In this document: one piece after another, positions 57,993 to 64,000 of the stretch
Layout: each line of letters starts with the position of its first letter
Position numbering within the stretch: the stretch's first letter is position 1
Source of the DNA: 1-14-0-10-37-14 sp037130845
GTDB taxonomy: Bacteria > Patescibacteriota > Patescibacteriia > Patescibacteriales > Patescibacteriaceae
Assembly (NCBI GenBank): GCA_037130845.1
Contig: JBAXSE010000002.1
Location: 40,547-104,546 of the forward strand
Direction of reading: 5' to 3'
Length of the DNA: 64,000 nt
Notes under the pieces: generated by a model
The model's database searches: none
What the model was told of the DNA's origin: nothing
Seen by the model: only the letters and a program-made list of their open reading frames with translations
Translations under genes and position numbers: made by a program

Positions 57993-58640
57993 TTACGCAA
58001 CCTTTTTGTTTCCTTTTATCATAGGCGACTGATTCCGTTTTAATCTTTTGTTCTTCATCCTCCGCCATTGGTAATAAATCAAACCCAGTCCCAGCAAAAC
58101 AGACAGGCCAATGATTACGCCCAAATTCTCCAAGATATTTATAATTTCTTCCCATTCGCTGCCAAGAACATAGCCAACCGTACAATACATCAAGACATAT
58201 ACCGCTTCGCCGGAAATCATTGCCAAATAAAACCGGCGGGCTTTAATCCAGGCAATACCGGACAAAACATTAACAGCCGGCCCGACGCTGGATACCAAAA
58301 AACGGCTTAAGAAAATAATCTTGCCGGAATGCATATCAAAGATTTTCTCAATCGCCAAATAACGCCTAGAACGGAAGATACGCCCCAAACCGATGCGAAT
58401 CAGAACCGCTTGGCCATAACGAGAGCTCAACCCATAACCAACGCTATCCCCCAACACACAGCCGAGAAAAGCGGCAAGCAGGACAAATTTGATGTCAAAA
58501 TAGCCTTGCACAGCAAAGGCCCCCGCCGCCACCAACAGCATGCTGGCAGGCAAAGGAACGCCCAAGGCTGCCACAGCGACCAACAGAAAAAGCGCCAGGT
58601 ATTTGTATAAAAGAAGATAAGTTAAGAATAACCCAAGCAT
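57993..58640 (-). CDS. DedA/SNARE-associated family membrane protein
   Basis: 215 residues with about five membrane helices. Family hallmarks: GVPLPASMLLVAAGAFA near the start, LLAAFLGCVLGDSVGYGLSSRYG, and the reentrant segment IIFLSRFLVSSVGPAVNVLSGI. DedA proteins move undecaprenyl phosphate or other lipid carriers across the membrane, which would recycle the carrier used for envelope glycans. The C-terminal tail is basic. It follows a small membrane-protein gene by 3 bases and lies upstream of the giant surface gene, which has its own promoter. Confidence 0.93.
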   Translation of the reverse strand: MLGLFLTYLLLYKYLALFLLVAVAALGVPLPASMLLVAAGAFAVQGYFDIKFVLLAAFLGCVLGDSVGYGLSSRYGQAVLIRIGLGRIFRSRRYLAIEKIFDMHSGKIIFLSRFLVSSVGPAVNVLSGIAWIKARRFYLAMISGEAVYVLMYCTVGYVLGSEWEEIINILENLGVIIGLSVLLGLGLIYYQWRRMKNKRLKRNQSPMIKGNKKVA

Positions 58641-58643
58641 AGG

Positions 58644-59078
58644 CTACTTGATTAGCTTTTGCGACCGCAAATAATTTGCCACCGTTTGCTTGATTTGCTT
58701 GACAGATTGCGCGGCGTCAAGCCGATTGCCGCGGATCCAACGGGAAATCGTCAGATTGGGATAGCGCTTGTCATTAATTTGCAAGCTGTTTTTCAAATAA
58801 TCATTCGGCAGCCTAAAGATTGTGTTGACATAGCTAAAAGTCATCCAACTGGCAATTTTATCAACGTCTTCCGTTGTTATTTGATTGTTTCTTTGACGCT
58901 GCATCATATTAGCGATAATAGGCAAATAAGACGCCTGCATCTTTTCATAATGCGCTAAGCGAGCATTATGAATCCAGACCACAGAGAAAACAATAACCAG
59001 CGACAGCAAGACAATGGCGAGCAGCCAGTGGAAAGAGAAATTTACTCTCTTAGCAACTTTTGTTTTTTTATCTTTCAT
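58644..59078 (-). CDS. Small single-pass membrane protein
   Basis: 144 residues, not recognised. A Lys-rich start and one membrane helix (FHWLLAIVLLSLVIVFSVVWI) are followed by an outer domain of about 105 residues: a long helix (RLAHYEKMQASYLPIIANMMQRQRNN), TTEDVDKIASWMTFSYVNTI, and KRYPNLTISRWIRGNRLDAA. It has no cysteine. The stop lies 3 bases before the DedA start, so the two genes are likely coupled. An AAGGGAT site precedes the ATG. Confidence 0.7.
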   Translation of the reverse strand: MKDKKTKVAKRVNFSFHWLLAIVLLSLVIVFSVVWIHNARLAHYEKMQASYLPIIANMMQRQRNNQITTEDVDKIASWMTFSYVNTIFRLPNDYLKNSLQINDKRYPNLTISRWIRGNRLDAAQSVKQIKQTVANYLRSQKLIK

Positions 59079-59156
59079 ACATATCCCTTTTTATATTTAT
59101 AACCTCGCCGATTGTCTGAGTGGGCATATTCCTTAGTAGATTTGGATTGTATTTAT

Positions 59157-59162
59157 ATTATA
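59157..59162 (-). promoter_or_regulatory. Candidate -10 box of the small membrane protein/DedA unit
   Basis: TATAAT on the minus strand 78 bases before the ATG at 59078; no good -35. It is back to back with the greA promoter. Confidence 0.4.
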
Positions 59163-59193
59163 ACACTTTTTGCGGCTGCCCATAAGTCCCGTT

Positions 59194-59221
59194 TTGACAA
59201 TTCACCAAAATCAGCCATAAT
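59194..59221 (+). promoter_or_regulatory. Promoter of greA
   Basis: Perfect -35 TTGACA, 16 bases, CATAAT (5 of 6). The leader to the ATG at 59252 would be about 24 bases. Confidence 0.65.
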
Positions 59222-59251
59222 GAACTCGTAATTTTATTCAAGCTCCAACAA

Positions 59252-59752
59252 ATGCAACTGCCTTATCGCAAACCAGATAAATTCACCTACATCAAACCAG
59301 ACCCCAATATCACCAGGGCCCGTTTTAACGAATTCAAAGAAAAGTTAGAGCGCCTCAAGACCGTCAGCCAGCCGCGCGCCGCGGCCGAAGTCCGGCGCCT
59401 GGCCGAGATGGGCGACTTTTCCGAAAATGCCGCCTACCAGATTGCCAAAGGCAAATTGCGCGGCATCAACCAGCGTATTATGGAATTAGAGTACATGCTG
59501 GAACACGCCGATATTATAGAAGGAGGTTCAACTAGCGGCCGCGTCGAACTAGGCTCTATCGTAACTGTCTCAGTTAACGGCAAGCAAAAAACTTATGAGT
59601 TGCTCGGATCATCAGAAACAGACCCAGCCTCCGGTATCATCTCTCACAACTCCCCTCTGGGCCAAGCCCTGCTGGGGCGCAAAATAGGCGACAAAGTAAA
59701 CGTCCGCCTCACCGACCGCAGCGTTGAATATCAAATTGTTAGTCTAAAATAA
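59252..59752 (+). CDS. greA: Transcription elongation factor GreA/GreB
   Basis: 166 residues. An N-terminal coiled-coil arm ends in the acidic tip motif EMGDFSENAAYQIAKGKL, with the Asp and Glu that rescue backtracked RNA polymerase. The C-terminal FKBP-like domain (GRVELGSIVTVSVNGKQKTY, LGSSETDPASGIISHNSPLG, GRKIGDKVNVRLTDRSVEYQ) is complete. A short extra N-terminal segment (about 20 residues, MQLPYRKPDKFTYIKPDP) precedes the usual start. Single-gene unit with promoter and terminator. Confidence 0.95.
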   Translation: MQLPYRKPDKFTYIKPDPNITRARFNEFKEKLERLKTVSQPRAAAEVRRLAEMGDFSENAAYQIAKGKLRGINQRIMELEYMLEHADIIEGGSTSGRVELGSIVTVSVNGKQKTYELLGSSETDPASGIISHNSPLGQALLGRKIGDKVNVRLTDRSVEYQIVSLK

Positions 59753-59775
59753 AACCGCTCCGATAGAGCGGTTTT
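59751..59775 (+). terminator. Terminator of greA
   Basis: 10-base stem AAAACCGCTC/GAGCGGTTTT with a 5-base loop, starting within the stop codon. Confidence 0.75.
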
Positions 59776-59786
59776 GTATTTAATTT

Positions 59787-60062
59787 TTACTCACGCATGC
59801 CGTCCACTACCGCAGCCGTGATAACCTTGATTTTTTTGCGGCGGGCATAAGCCTCTACTTTCTTAACATAAGCATTGCGGATTGCCACGGAATAATCAAA
59901 TGATCTGAGATTACTGACTCGGCTCAAGCCGGAGGCGCTCCATTGCATCGTAGTCTTCGGCGTACTGACAACCGCCTTCTTAGCCTTGGCTTCTACCGAT
60001 CCGCCCACCAAGCAAGAAAAAGCGACGATTACAACAACCAAGCCGATTATAATTTTTTTCAT
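59787..60062 (-). CDS. Small secreted basic protein
   Basis: 91 residues with a signal peptide (MKKIIIGLVVVIVAFSCLVGG, cut near VEA). The mature chain is basic (AKAKKAVVS, EAYARRKKIKVITAAVV) and has no cysteine. NLRSFDYSVAIRNAYVKKVE looks like one amphipathic helix. No family recognised. It faces greA across a shared terminator and the riboswitch promoter on the other side. Confidence 0.6.
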   Translation of the reverse strand: MKKIIIGLVVVIVAFSCLVGGSVEAKAKKAVVSTPKTTMQWSASGLSRVSNLRSFDYSVAIRNAYVKKVEAYARRKKIKVITAAVVDGMRE

Positions 60063-60151
60063 ATTGTTTAGATTTACTTTTTAACCAATAATCAATCTAT
60101 CAAAAATTCACCCTTTTGACAAACCCTTGCAAACCAGCCAAATACAGGCAT

Positions 60152-60180
60152 TTGACTGCCCTTCTTTTTTGAATTATAAT
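60152..60180 (+). promoter_or_regulatory. Promoter of the SAM riboswitch-metK unit
   Basis: TTGACT, 17 bases, TATAAT. Transcription would start near 60187, about 12 bases before the riboswitch aptamer. Confidence 0.8.
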
Positions 60181-60198
60181 GCTTTTACAATTAAATAA

Positions 60199-60344
60199 TT
60201 ATCAAGAGAGGCGTCTAGAGCTCTGGCTCGTCCGAAGCGCCCAGCAACCTGCCCTTGGCAAGGTGCTAAATCCAGCCTTTCCGCCCTAGGCGGACTGGGA
60301 AAGATAACCTCGCACGACAACTTTCCCTGTGGGAAAGTTTTTTT
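60199..60344 (+). ncRNA. SAM-I (S-box) riboswitch with terminator, controls metK
   Basis: The aptamer spans about 60199-60307. P1 pairs TTATC (60199) with GATAA (60303). The invariant core is visible: ATCAAGAGAGGC, GGCTCGTCCGAAGCGCCC, AGCAACC, AAGGTGCTAAATCCAGC and GGGAAAGATAAC. A second stem with TCCGCCCTAGGCGGA forms P4. The expression platform is a terminator hairpin CTTTCCC/GGGAAAG at 60319-60339 followed by seven T. Binding of S-adenosylmethionine should stabilise P1 and allow termination, cutting metK expression. Recognition is by the consensus of the S-box family. Confidence 0.93.
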
Positions 60345-60419
60345 ATACGCAAGCTGCCAAGGTTCCAGGTATTCCTGGAATGGCAGACCGTATAATCCCG
60401 CCTTCATGGCGGGATATTA
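60345..60419 (-). repeat. Dispersed hairpin repeat, copy C, with adjoining stem
   Basis: 60345-60394 is the reverse complement of the 40694-40743 type: CTGCCA AGG TTCCAGG TATT CCTGGAA TGGCAG, with the same 3-base bulge. A second hairpin (ATCCCGCC/GGCGGGAT) adjoins at 60396-60415. 41 bases (60379-60419) are identical, in reverse orientation, to 63948-63988. Confidence 0.75.
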
Positions 60420-60450
60420 TTAATTAAGCCATAAATTGGCATTCACTTCT

Positions 60451-61431
60451 ATGCTCTACACAGCCGAATCAGTCACTATCGCCCATCCCGACAAAGTCTG
60501 CGACCAAATCTCAGACGCCATCCTCGATGCTTGCCTGGCCCAAGACCCAGCCTCCCGCGTAGCTATCGAAACCATGGGCGGCCATGGCCTCATCACTATC
60601 ACCGGCGAGCTGACCACCAAGGCCCAGCTCAATCTGCGCCAGATCGCTCTCGCCACCTACCATGATTGCGGTTATTCCGATTACCCGGGTATCACTATTA
60701 ATGTCGTGGAACAAAGCCCCGAAATCGCCCACGGAGTCGACCACGATGGCGCCGGCGATCAAGGCATTATGGTAGGTTATGCCACTAGTGCTACACCCGA
60801 GTCGATGCCACTAGCCATAGTATTGTCCCGACGACTGACACGGGCTATGGGAGGCTATGACGGCAAAGCTCAAGTCACTATGGACCAAGGCAAGATAATC
60901 AAAATTCTTACCTCGGTTTGTGGAACAAATGCCGAACGCGATGAGCGCCTACGCCAAACAGTCGCGCAACACCTACTGCCACATCTGGCGCCAGAATTAA
61001 CACTCGACCAAGCCTGGCTGCAAAACCCCAACGGCCCTTGGGATATCGGCGGCTTCGCGGCTGACACCGGCCTAACAGGGCGCAAACTGATTATCGATAA
61101 CTATGGCCCCAATATCCCGATCGGCGGCGGAGCCTTCTCCGGCAAAGACGCCACCAAGGTCGACCGCAGCGCTGCCTATATGGCGCGCAAAATCGCTGTT
61201 GATTATTTGAGTAAGCAAGGCGCTCGCGAAGTCTTCGTCCATCTAGCCTATGCTATCGGCGTTGCCGAACCGCTGATGGCCGTCGCCACCATCGATGGCC
61301 GCCAAGAAAAAGTCCAAGGCTACGACCTGCGTCCCCGCGCCATCATCGAACAGCTCAATCTGCACCAACCGCAATTCCAAGCCACTGCCCGTTACGGCCA
61401 CTTTGGCAACGGCTTTGCCTGGGACAAATAA
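60451..61431 (+). CDS. metK: S-adenosylmethionine synthetase
   Basis: 326 residues from the ATG at 60451; a TTG at 60436 would add five residues (MAFTS). Makes S-adenosylmethionine from methionine and ATP. Signature blocks: LYTAESVTIAHPDKVCDQIS, DHDGAGDQGIMVGYAT, GPWDIGGFAADTGLTGRKLI, GGGAFSGKDATKVDRSAAYM and AYAIGVAEPLMAV. The catalytic loop and metal ligands are kept. It is about 55 residues shorter than Escherichia coli MetK, chiefly through loss of loop segments (after HRL) and of the final C-terminal helix. Expression is under the SAM-I riboswitch upstream. Confidence 0.95.
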   Translation: MLYTAESVTIAHPDKVCDQISDAILDACLAQDPASRVAIETMGGHGLITITGELTTKAQLNLRQIALATYHDCGYSDYPGITINVVEQSPEIAHGVDHDGAGDQGIMVGYATSATPESMPLAIVLSRRLTRAMGGYDGKAQVTMDQGKIIKILTSVCGTNAERDERLRQTVAQHLLPHLAPELTLDQAWLQNPNGPWDIGGFAADTGLTGRKLIIDNYGPNIPIGGGAFSGKDATKVDRSAAYMARKIAVDYLSKQGAREVFVHLAYAIGVAEPLMAVATIDGRQEKVQGYDLRPRAIIEQLNLHQPQFQATARYGHFGNGFAWDK

Positions 61432-61443
61432 TCCTACCTAATT

Positions 61444-61477
61444 AAAACAAAAAACGCTTCGCAGCGTTTTTTGTTTT
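61444..61477. terminator. Bidirectional terminator after metK
   Basis: 15-base stem AAAACAAAAAACGCT with its complement, 4-base loop, between convergent metK and the HD-domain gene. Confidence 0.8.
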
Positions 61478-61480
61478 ATC

Positions 61481-62404
61481 TTATTGTTGTTGGCCGATTG
61501 CCAATTTGTCTTCAATCGTTTTCATCGCCGCTTCCATTTCATTCAACATAACCTGTCCTTCAGTCGGATATTTATCCAGCACTGTCTGGAATAACGGCAG
61601 ATACATTTCTCGAGTTTCCTTCAGCTGCTTGAGTTGCTTTTCCGGAGGCGTATCACCCAAAGTCCGCAGATTATGCAACCGATCCGCCATCTTAACCAAG
61701 ATTGTTTCCGGCTCAGCTATCTCCAGCCCATGATGATAATATTCGGCGGCTGTTGGCTTGTCTTTAAATTCAATGCCGTTTACCACCGGCTTGGTCAAGG
61801 CGATTACCATATCCGCTGTCCGCTCGCCAAAGATCAACCCCAGGCGGAATTTAGCCGTGTCCTTCCAGGTTTCATAAGAAGCGGTGACATTGCCGAACAT
61901 CGGCGAGTCTTCTCCCATATCATGCATCAAGGCAGCCTGCACCGCGTCCTGGTCGCGTAATTTACACTCCTTAATCAAGATCAAGGCGGCGGCGCGCACA
62001 TGCTCAAAATATCTCTCCCCATTTTCCCGCTTCTGATGGCGATGGCCTTCCTTAGCCAAATCATAGGAAAAGTTTATTTTCTTGATCTGCTGTTCATCAA
62101 AACCCAATGTTTCCAGTTCCTTTTTAAATTCAGCCCTGTTCATCACAAACTCCTGCTCGCTTTCGTGCGGCAGATCCTGATCCAAAGCGTACTCATCTTC
62201 GTAAAAAGGCATGACATACTGCCCGTTTTCCATCATCTTTTCCACAACCGGCTTTGGTTCCTCAGTCTGCTCGACTTCTACTGCTGGCACAGTTTCCTCC
62301 ACGGGCACGGCTTCTGTTGCCGGTACAATTTCCTCCGCTGGGACAACTTCGGCCGGCTCAACAGCTTTTGGAGTTTCGAATGCGCCAAAACTTAAATTAA
62401 CCAT
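61481..62404 (-). CDS. Stand-alone SpoT/RelA-type HD hydrolase domain protein
   Basis: 307 residues. The first 60 carry an acidic Val/Pro/Glu repeat (PAEVVPAEEIVP, ATEAVPVEETVP). A HD_4 domain of the RelA/SpoT type follows (about 115-280): HRHQKRENGERYFEHVRAAA, ALMHDMGEDSPM (HD motif) and ILVKMADRLHNLRTLGDTPP, the last being the strongest family mark. There is no synthetase, TGS or ACT domain, so it may be a small alarmone hydrolase (Mesh1-like) that clears (p)ppGpp. No relA is in the window. The acidic repeat is unusual; it may be a flexible interaction tail. Confidence 0.87.
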   Translation of the reverse strand: MVNLSFGAFETPKAVEPAEVVPAEEIVPATEAVPVEETVPAVEVEQTEEPKPVVEKMMENGQYVMPFYEDEYALDQDLPHESEQEFVMNRAEFKKELETLGFDEQQIKKINFSYDLAKEGHRHQKRENGERYFEHVRAAALILIKECKLRDQDAVQAALMHDMGEDSPMFGNVTASYETWKDTAKFRLGLIFGERTADMVIALTKPVVNGIEFKDKPTAAEYYHHGLEIAEPETILVKMADRLHNLRTLGDTPPEKQLKQLKETREMYLPLFQTVLDKYPTEGQVMLNEMEAAMKTIEDKLAIGQQQ

Positions 62405-62465
62405 AGTTTTCTATTTATTTTTTTACAATCTAATTGTCTCATTTAATAATTATGCGGTCAACTTA

Positions 62466-63062
62466 TCACGCCACTCGCTTCATCTCTTCGACTAATTCGG
62501 GAAATTCGGCCTGGTTGATATGCTGGCGATTCTCTAAGATGTGCAGTTTGGCCGACGGCCACGCCTGGACATAGGCCTCGGCTTCAGCCAAAGGCACTAC
62601 CGGATCGTCGTGGCTATAAAACAAAACAATATTTTCACATTGCGCGCTCACGTTTGCCAAGGGCTTGTCTATGATAAAGTCACCCAAGAATTCGGTCTGG
62701 CTATACGGCGCGGCCACCAAGATTAATTTTACTATTTTTTTGGCTAGACGATGCTCGGATAAATATTTAGGTAGAAAGATGCCTCCCAAAGAATGTCCAA
62801 TCAAGATAACGCCGTCATCTAAAAAAGGTACCATGCGCTCGAACCAAATCACCCACTCGCTATAACGGGCATTCTGCTTATTGGGCATCCGAGGCAACAA
62901 AACTTGCCACTCTTCCCCCAAGACGCCGGATAAATTAGCTTTCCAATCCGATTGTGGCAAGAAACTTTCCAGATTCACCGGCCGTGTCGTCAACTCGTTT
63001 AAATAATCCTCATACCTATTAAAACAATCACCGCCATGGATAACCACTATTTGTCTAGCCAT
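62466..63062 (-). CDS. RBBP9/YdeN-like serine hydrolase
   Basis: 198 residues of an alpha/beta hydrolase: QIVVIHGGDCFNRYEDYL at the N-terminus, nucleophile elbow GVILIGHSLGGIFLPKYL, acid in YSHDDPVVPLAEAEAY and His in LENRQHINQAEFPELVEE, giving a full Ser-Asp-His triad. The size and the SHDDPVVP element fit the RBBP9/YdeN family. Substrate not known. It starts 1 base after the stop of the nuclease-like gene. Confidence 0.88.
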   Translation of the reverse strand: MARQIVVIHGGDCFNRYEDYLNELTTRPVNLESFLPQSDWKANLSGVLGEEWQVLLPRMPNKQNARYSEWVIWFERMVPFLDDGVILIGHSLGGIFLPKYLSEHRLAKKIVKLILVAAPYSQTEFLGDFIIDKPLANVSAQCENIVLFYSHDDPVVPLAEAEAYVQAWPSAKLHILENRQHINQAEFPELVEEMKRVA

Positions 63063-63063
63063 A

Positions 63064-63828
63064 TTATTTTGATTTACTTTCGACCGCTGCCTGCACCGCA
63101 GCGATATATTGGCAATAGTCGCAATCGGGATTAGCCTTAGGAATCCGCTCGTCCGTCAGGCATTTGTGCGCCGACTTCAAGGCGCTCTCCACCCAGCCGT
63201 CATCGCCGGTATAAGGAATAAGCGTCACCTCAAACTCCAATTGCCCGTCAAAGGCGGCGCGATCGGTACGGCCGTTGCAATAGACGAAGTAGCCGGTATC
63301 AGACACCTGGTAGCCATTGTGGCGCAATAGCCACTGGTAGATTTCCATCTGGCGTTTGTAGCCGATCTGCCAGCCGGCATCCAGCGACACTTGTTCATCC
63401 TTGCTGGTCGCCTTGTAATCCACTACATAAACCAGGCCGTCTTCATCCACCCACAAATCATCCACCGCCCCGGTCACCAAAAAATTAGTCGCCGGATGCA
63501 GATATTGCACGCCCTTAAAGTTCTCCCTCCACTCGTCCATCTGCTTGTTTTGCAACGGCACCAAATCCAGGCCATAGGCCTTGACCAGCGGATGGACCGT
63601 TTTGCCCGCTCGATGGACATCAAACTCTTTCTTAAGCAACTTATCCACCGCCGAATTCAGATTAAAGGGAAACCCAGGCGGCCTGTCCACTCCCAAGCGC
63701 CGATCGATATAGAAACAGCGCGGACAATTCATAAACAAGTCGATACGGGAACGGCTCAACTTGAAAGGCTCCGTGCTATCGGGCTCAAAAAAGTTCTTGC
63801 TACGTTTGCCATTATAATATTGTGACAT
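63064..63828 (-). CDS. PD-(D/E)XK nuclease-like protein with four-cysteine (Fe-S type) site
   Basis: 254 residues. The nuclease core reads GAVDDLWVDEDGLVYVVDYKAT (Asp, then Asp-x-Lys), with QMEIYQWLLRHNGY behind it, as in RecB/Cas4 enzymes. Cysteines bracket the domain: NCPRCF near residue 35 and DCDYCQYI near 240, in the layout of the iron-sulphur cluster of AddB, Cas4 and Dna2-type nucleases. No cas genes or helicase are next to it, so it is a lone member like those called 'PD-(D/E)XK nuclease family'. A DNA repair or processing role is the best guess. Confidence 0.85.
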   Translation of the reverse strand: MSQYYNGKRSKNFFEPDSTEPFKLSRSRIDLFMNCPRCFYIDRRLGVDRPPGFPFNLNSAVDKLLKKEFDVHRAGKTVHPLVKAYGLDLVPLQNKQMDEWRENFKGVQYLHPATNFLVTGAVDDLWVDEDGLVYVVDYKATSKDEQVSLDAGWQIGYKRQMEIYQWLLRHNGYQVSDTGYFVYCNGRTDRAAFDGQLEFEVTLIPYTGDDGWVESALKSAHKCLTDERIPKANPDCDYCQYIAAVQAAVESKSK

Positions 63829-63892
63829 ATATTTTTAATTACACACTACACATAGCTTAATACTCCCCGGACTTTCCGTCAAAAACCATCTC

Positions 63893-64000
63893 CAAGGGTA
63901 TAAGGCCTGCCATTGCCTTGAGTACATGAAACCTTACACTAGCGTTGTAATATCCCGCCATGAAGGCGGGATTATACGGTCTGCCATTGCCTAGGGTACT
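63893..64000 (+). repeat. Dispersed hairpin repeat, copies D and E (cut by window edge)
   Basis: 63893-63940 holds a diverged copy (GGGTATAAGGCCTGCCATTG and on). 63948-63988 is identical to 60379-60419 in reverse orientation and includes the ATCCCGCC/GGCGGGAT hairpin. The element continues past the window end. 63829-63892 shows no feature I can support. Confidence 0.7.

Noticed and set aside
60174..60407. Minus-strand frame of 77 codons across the metK leader
   Set aside because: It overlaps the SAM-I riboswitch, its promoter and the hairpin repeat; the composition is explained by RNA structure.
1..64000. tRNA, rRNA, tmRNA, SRP RNA or RNase P RNA genes
   Set aside because: I looked for T-loop, anticodon-arm and conserved core patterns by eye and found none; a covariance search would be needed to exclude them fully.

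Overview
The window looks like a Patescibacteria (Candidate Phyla Radiation) chromosome or a close relative. The evidence is a compact type IV pilus locus with short divergent subunits, several genes of no recognised family, very large repeat-built surface proteins, standard-code genes with TGA as stop, tight overlapping operons and few Shine-Dalgarno sites. The lineage is inferred from gene content; there is no rRNA or marker set here to prove it. I see no tRNA, rRNA, CRISPR array, transposase or prophage.

Layout. 1-1285 holds the N-terminal part of a secreted protein cut by the window edge. 1409-10595 (minus) is a type IV pilus cluster: two near-duplicate major pilins, PilM fused to a membrane segment and an SH3 domain, four minor pilin-like proteins, PilC and PilB. 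It is headed by a regulatory trio: a STAS-like protein, a PAS-HisKA protein without ATPase domain, and a lone receiver. 10747-18005 (minus) holds a hypothetical protein, a thioredoxin-like/CPIC membrane pair, a TldD-type protease, a J-domain protein with a polyproline spacer, a calcium-repeat surface protein and a small secreted protein. 18135-24781 (plus) is an envelope-glycan block: a GH18-NodB-GT2 triple fusion, a PAP2-LssY phosphatase, an RmlC-like cupin and an alpha/beta hydrolase. 24832-34463 (minus) has a FecR-domain protein, a redox and metal set (Cys-rich 46-residue protein, MsrB-MsrA fusion, thioredoxin-like protein, Nramp-type transporter) and a MacAB-like export operon. 34646-43432 has a flavoprotein, a plus-strand PRTase-Prs-YjbQ operon, a zinc ABC transporter operon with a 30-residue membrane peptide, an FKBP isomerase, a PAS-PAS protein and an SDR enzyme.

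43471-57866 (minus) is the most unusual region. It holds a 3260-residue secreted protein made of about 15 YDG repeats, 3 TIG-like repeats and about 9 further Ig-like repeats. That protein ends in a type I dockerin. The next gene downstream encodes a membrane-anchored protein whose first extracellular domain looks like a cohesin. A receiver and a CHASE-PAS-histidine kinase follow. I read this as a putative cohesin-dockerin surface-anchoring system with an adjacent sensory pair.

57993-64000 has a DedA protein, GreA, a SAM-I riboswitch controlling metK, a SpoT-type HD hydrolase, a serine hydrolase and a four-cysteine PD-(D/E)XK nuclease. A dispersed hairpin repeat occurs at 40630-40743, 60345-60419 and 63893-64000.

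Regulation. Several promoters fit TTGACN-17-TATAAT, and at least six genes (18135, 21728, 23939, 35945, 40542, 48046) place the -10 box 7 to 14 bases before the start codon, so leaderless or near-leaderless messages appear common. Strong hairpins with T-runs close most operons.
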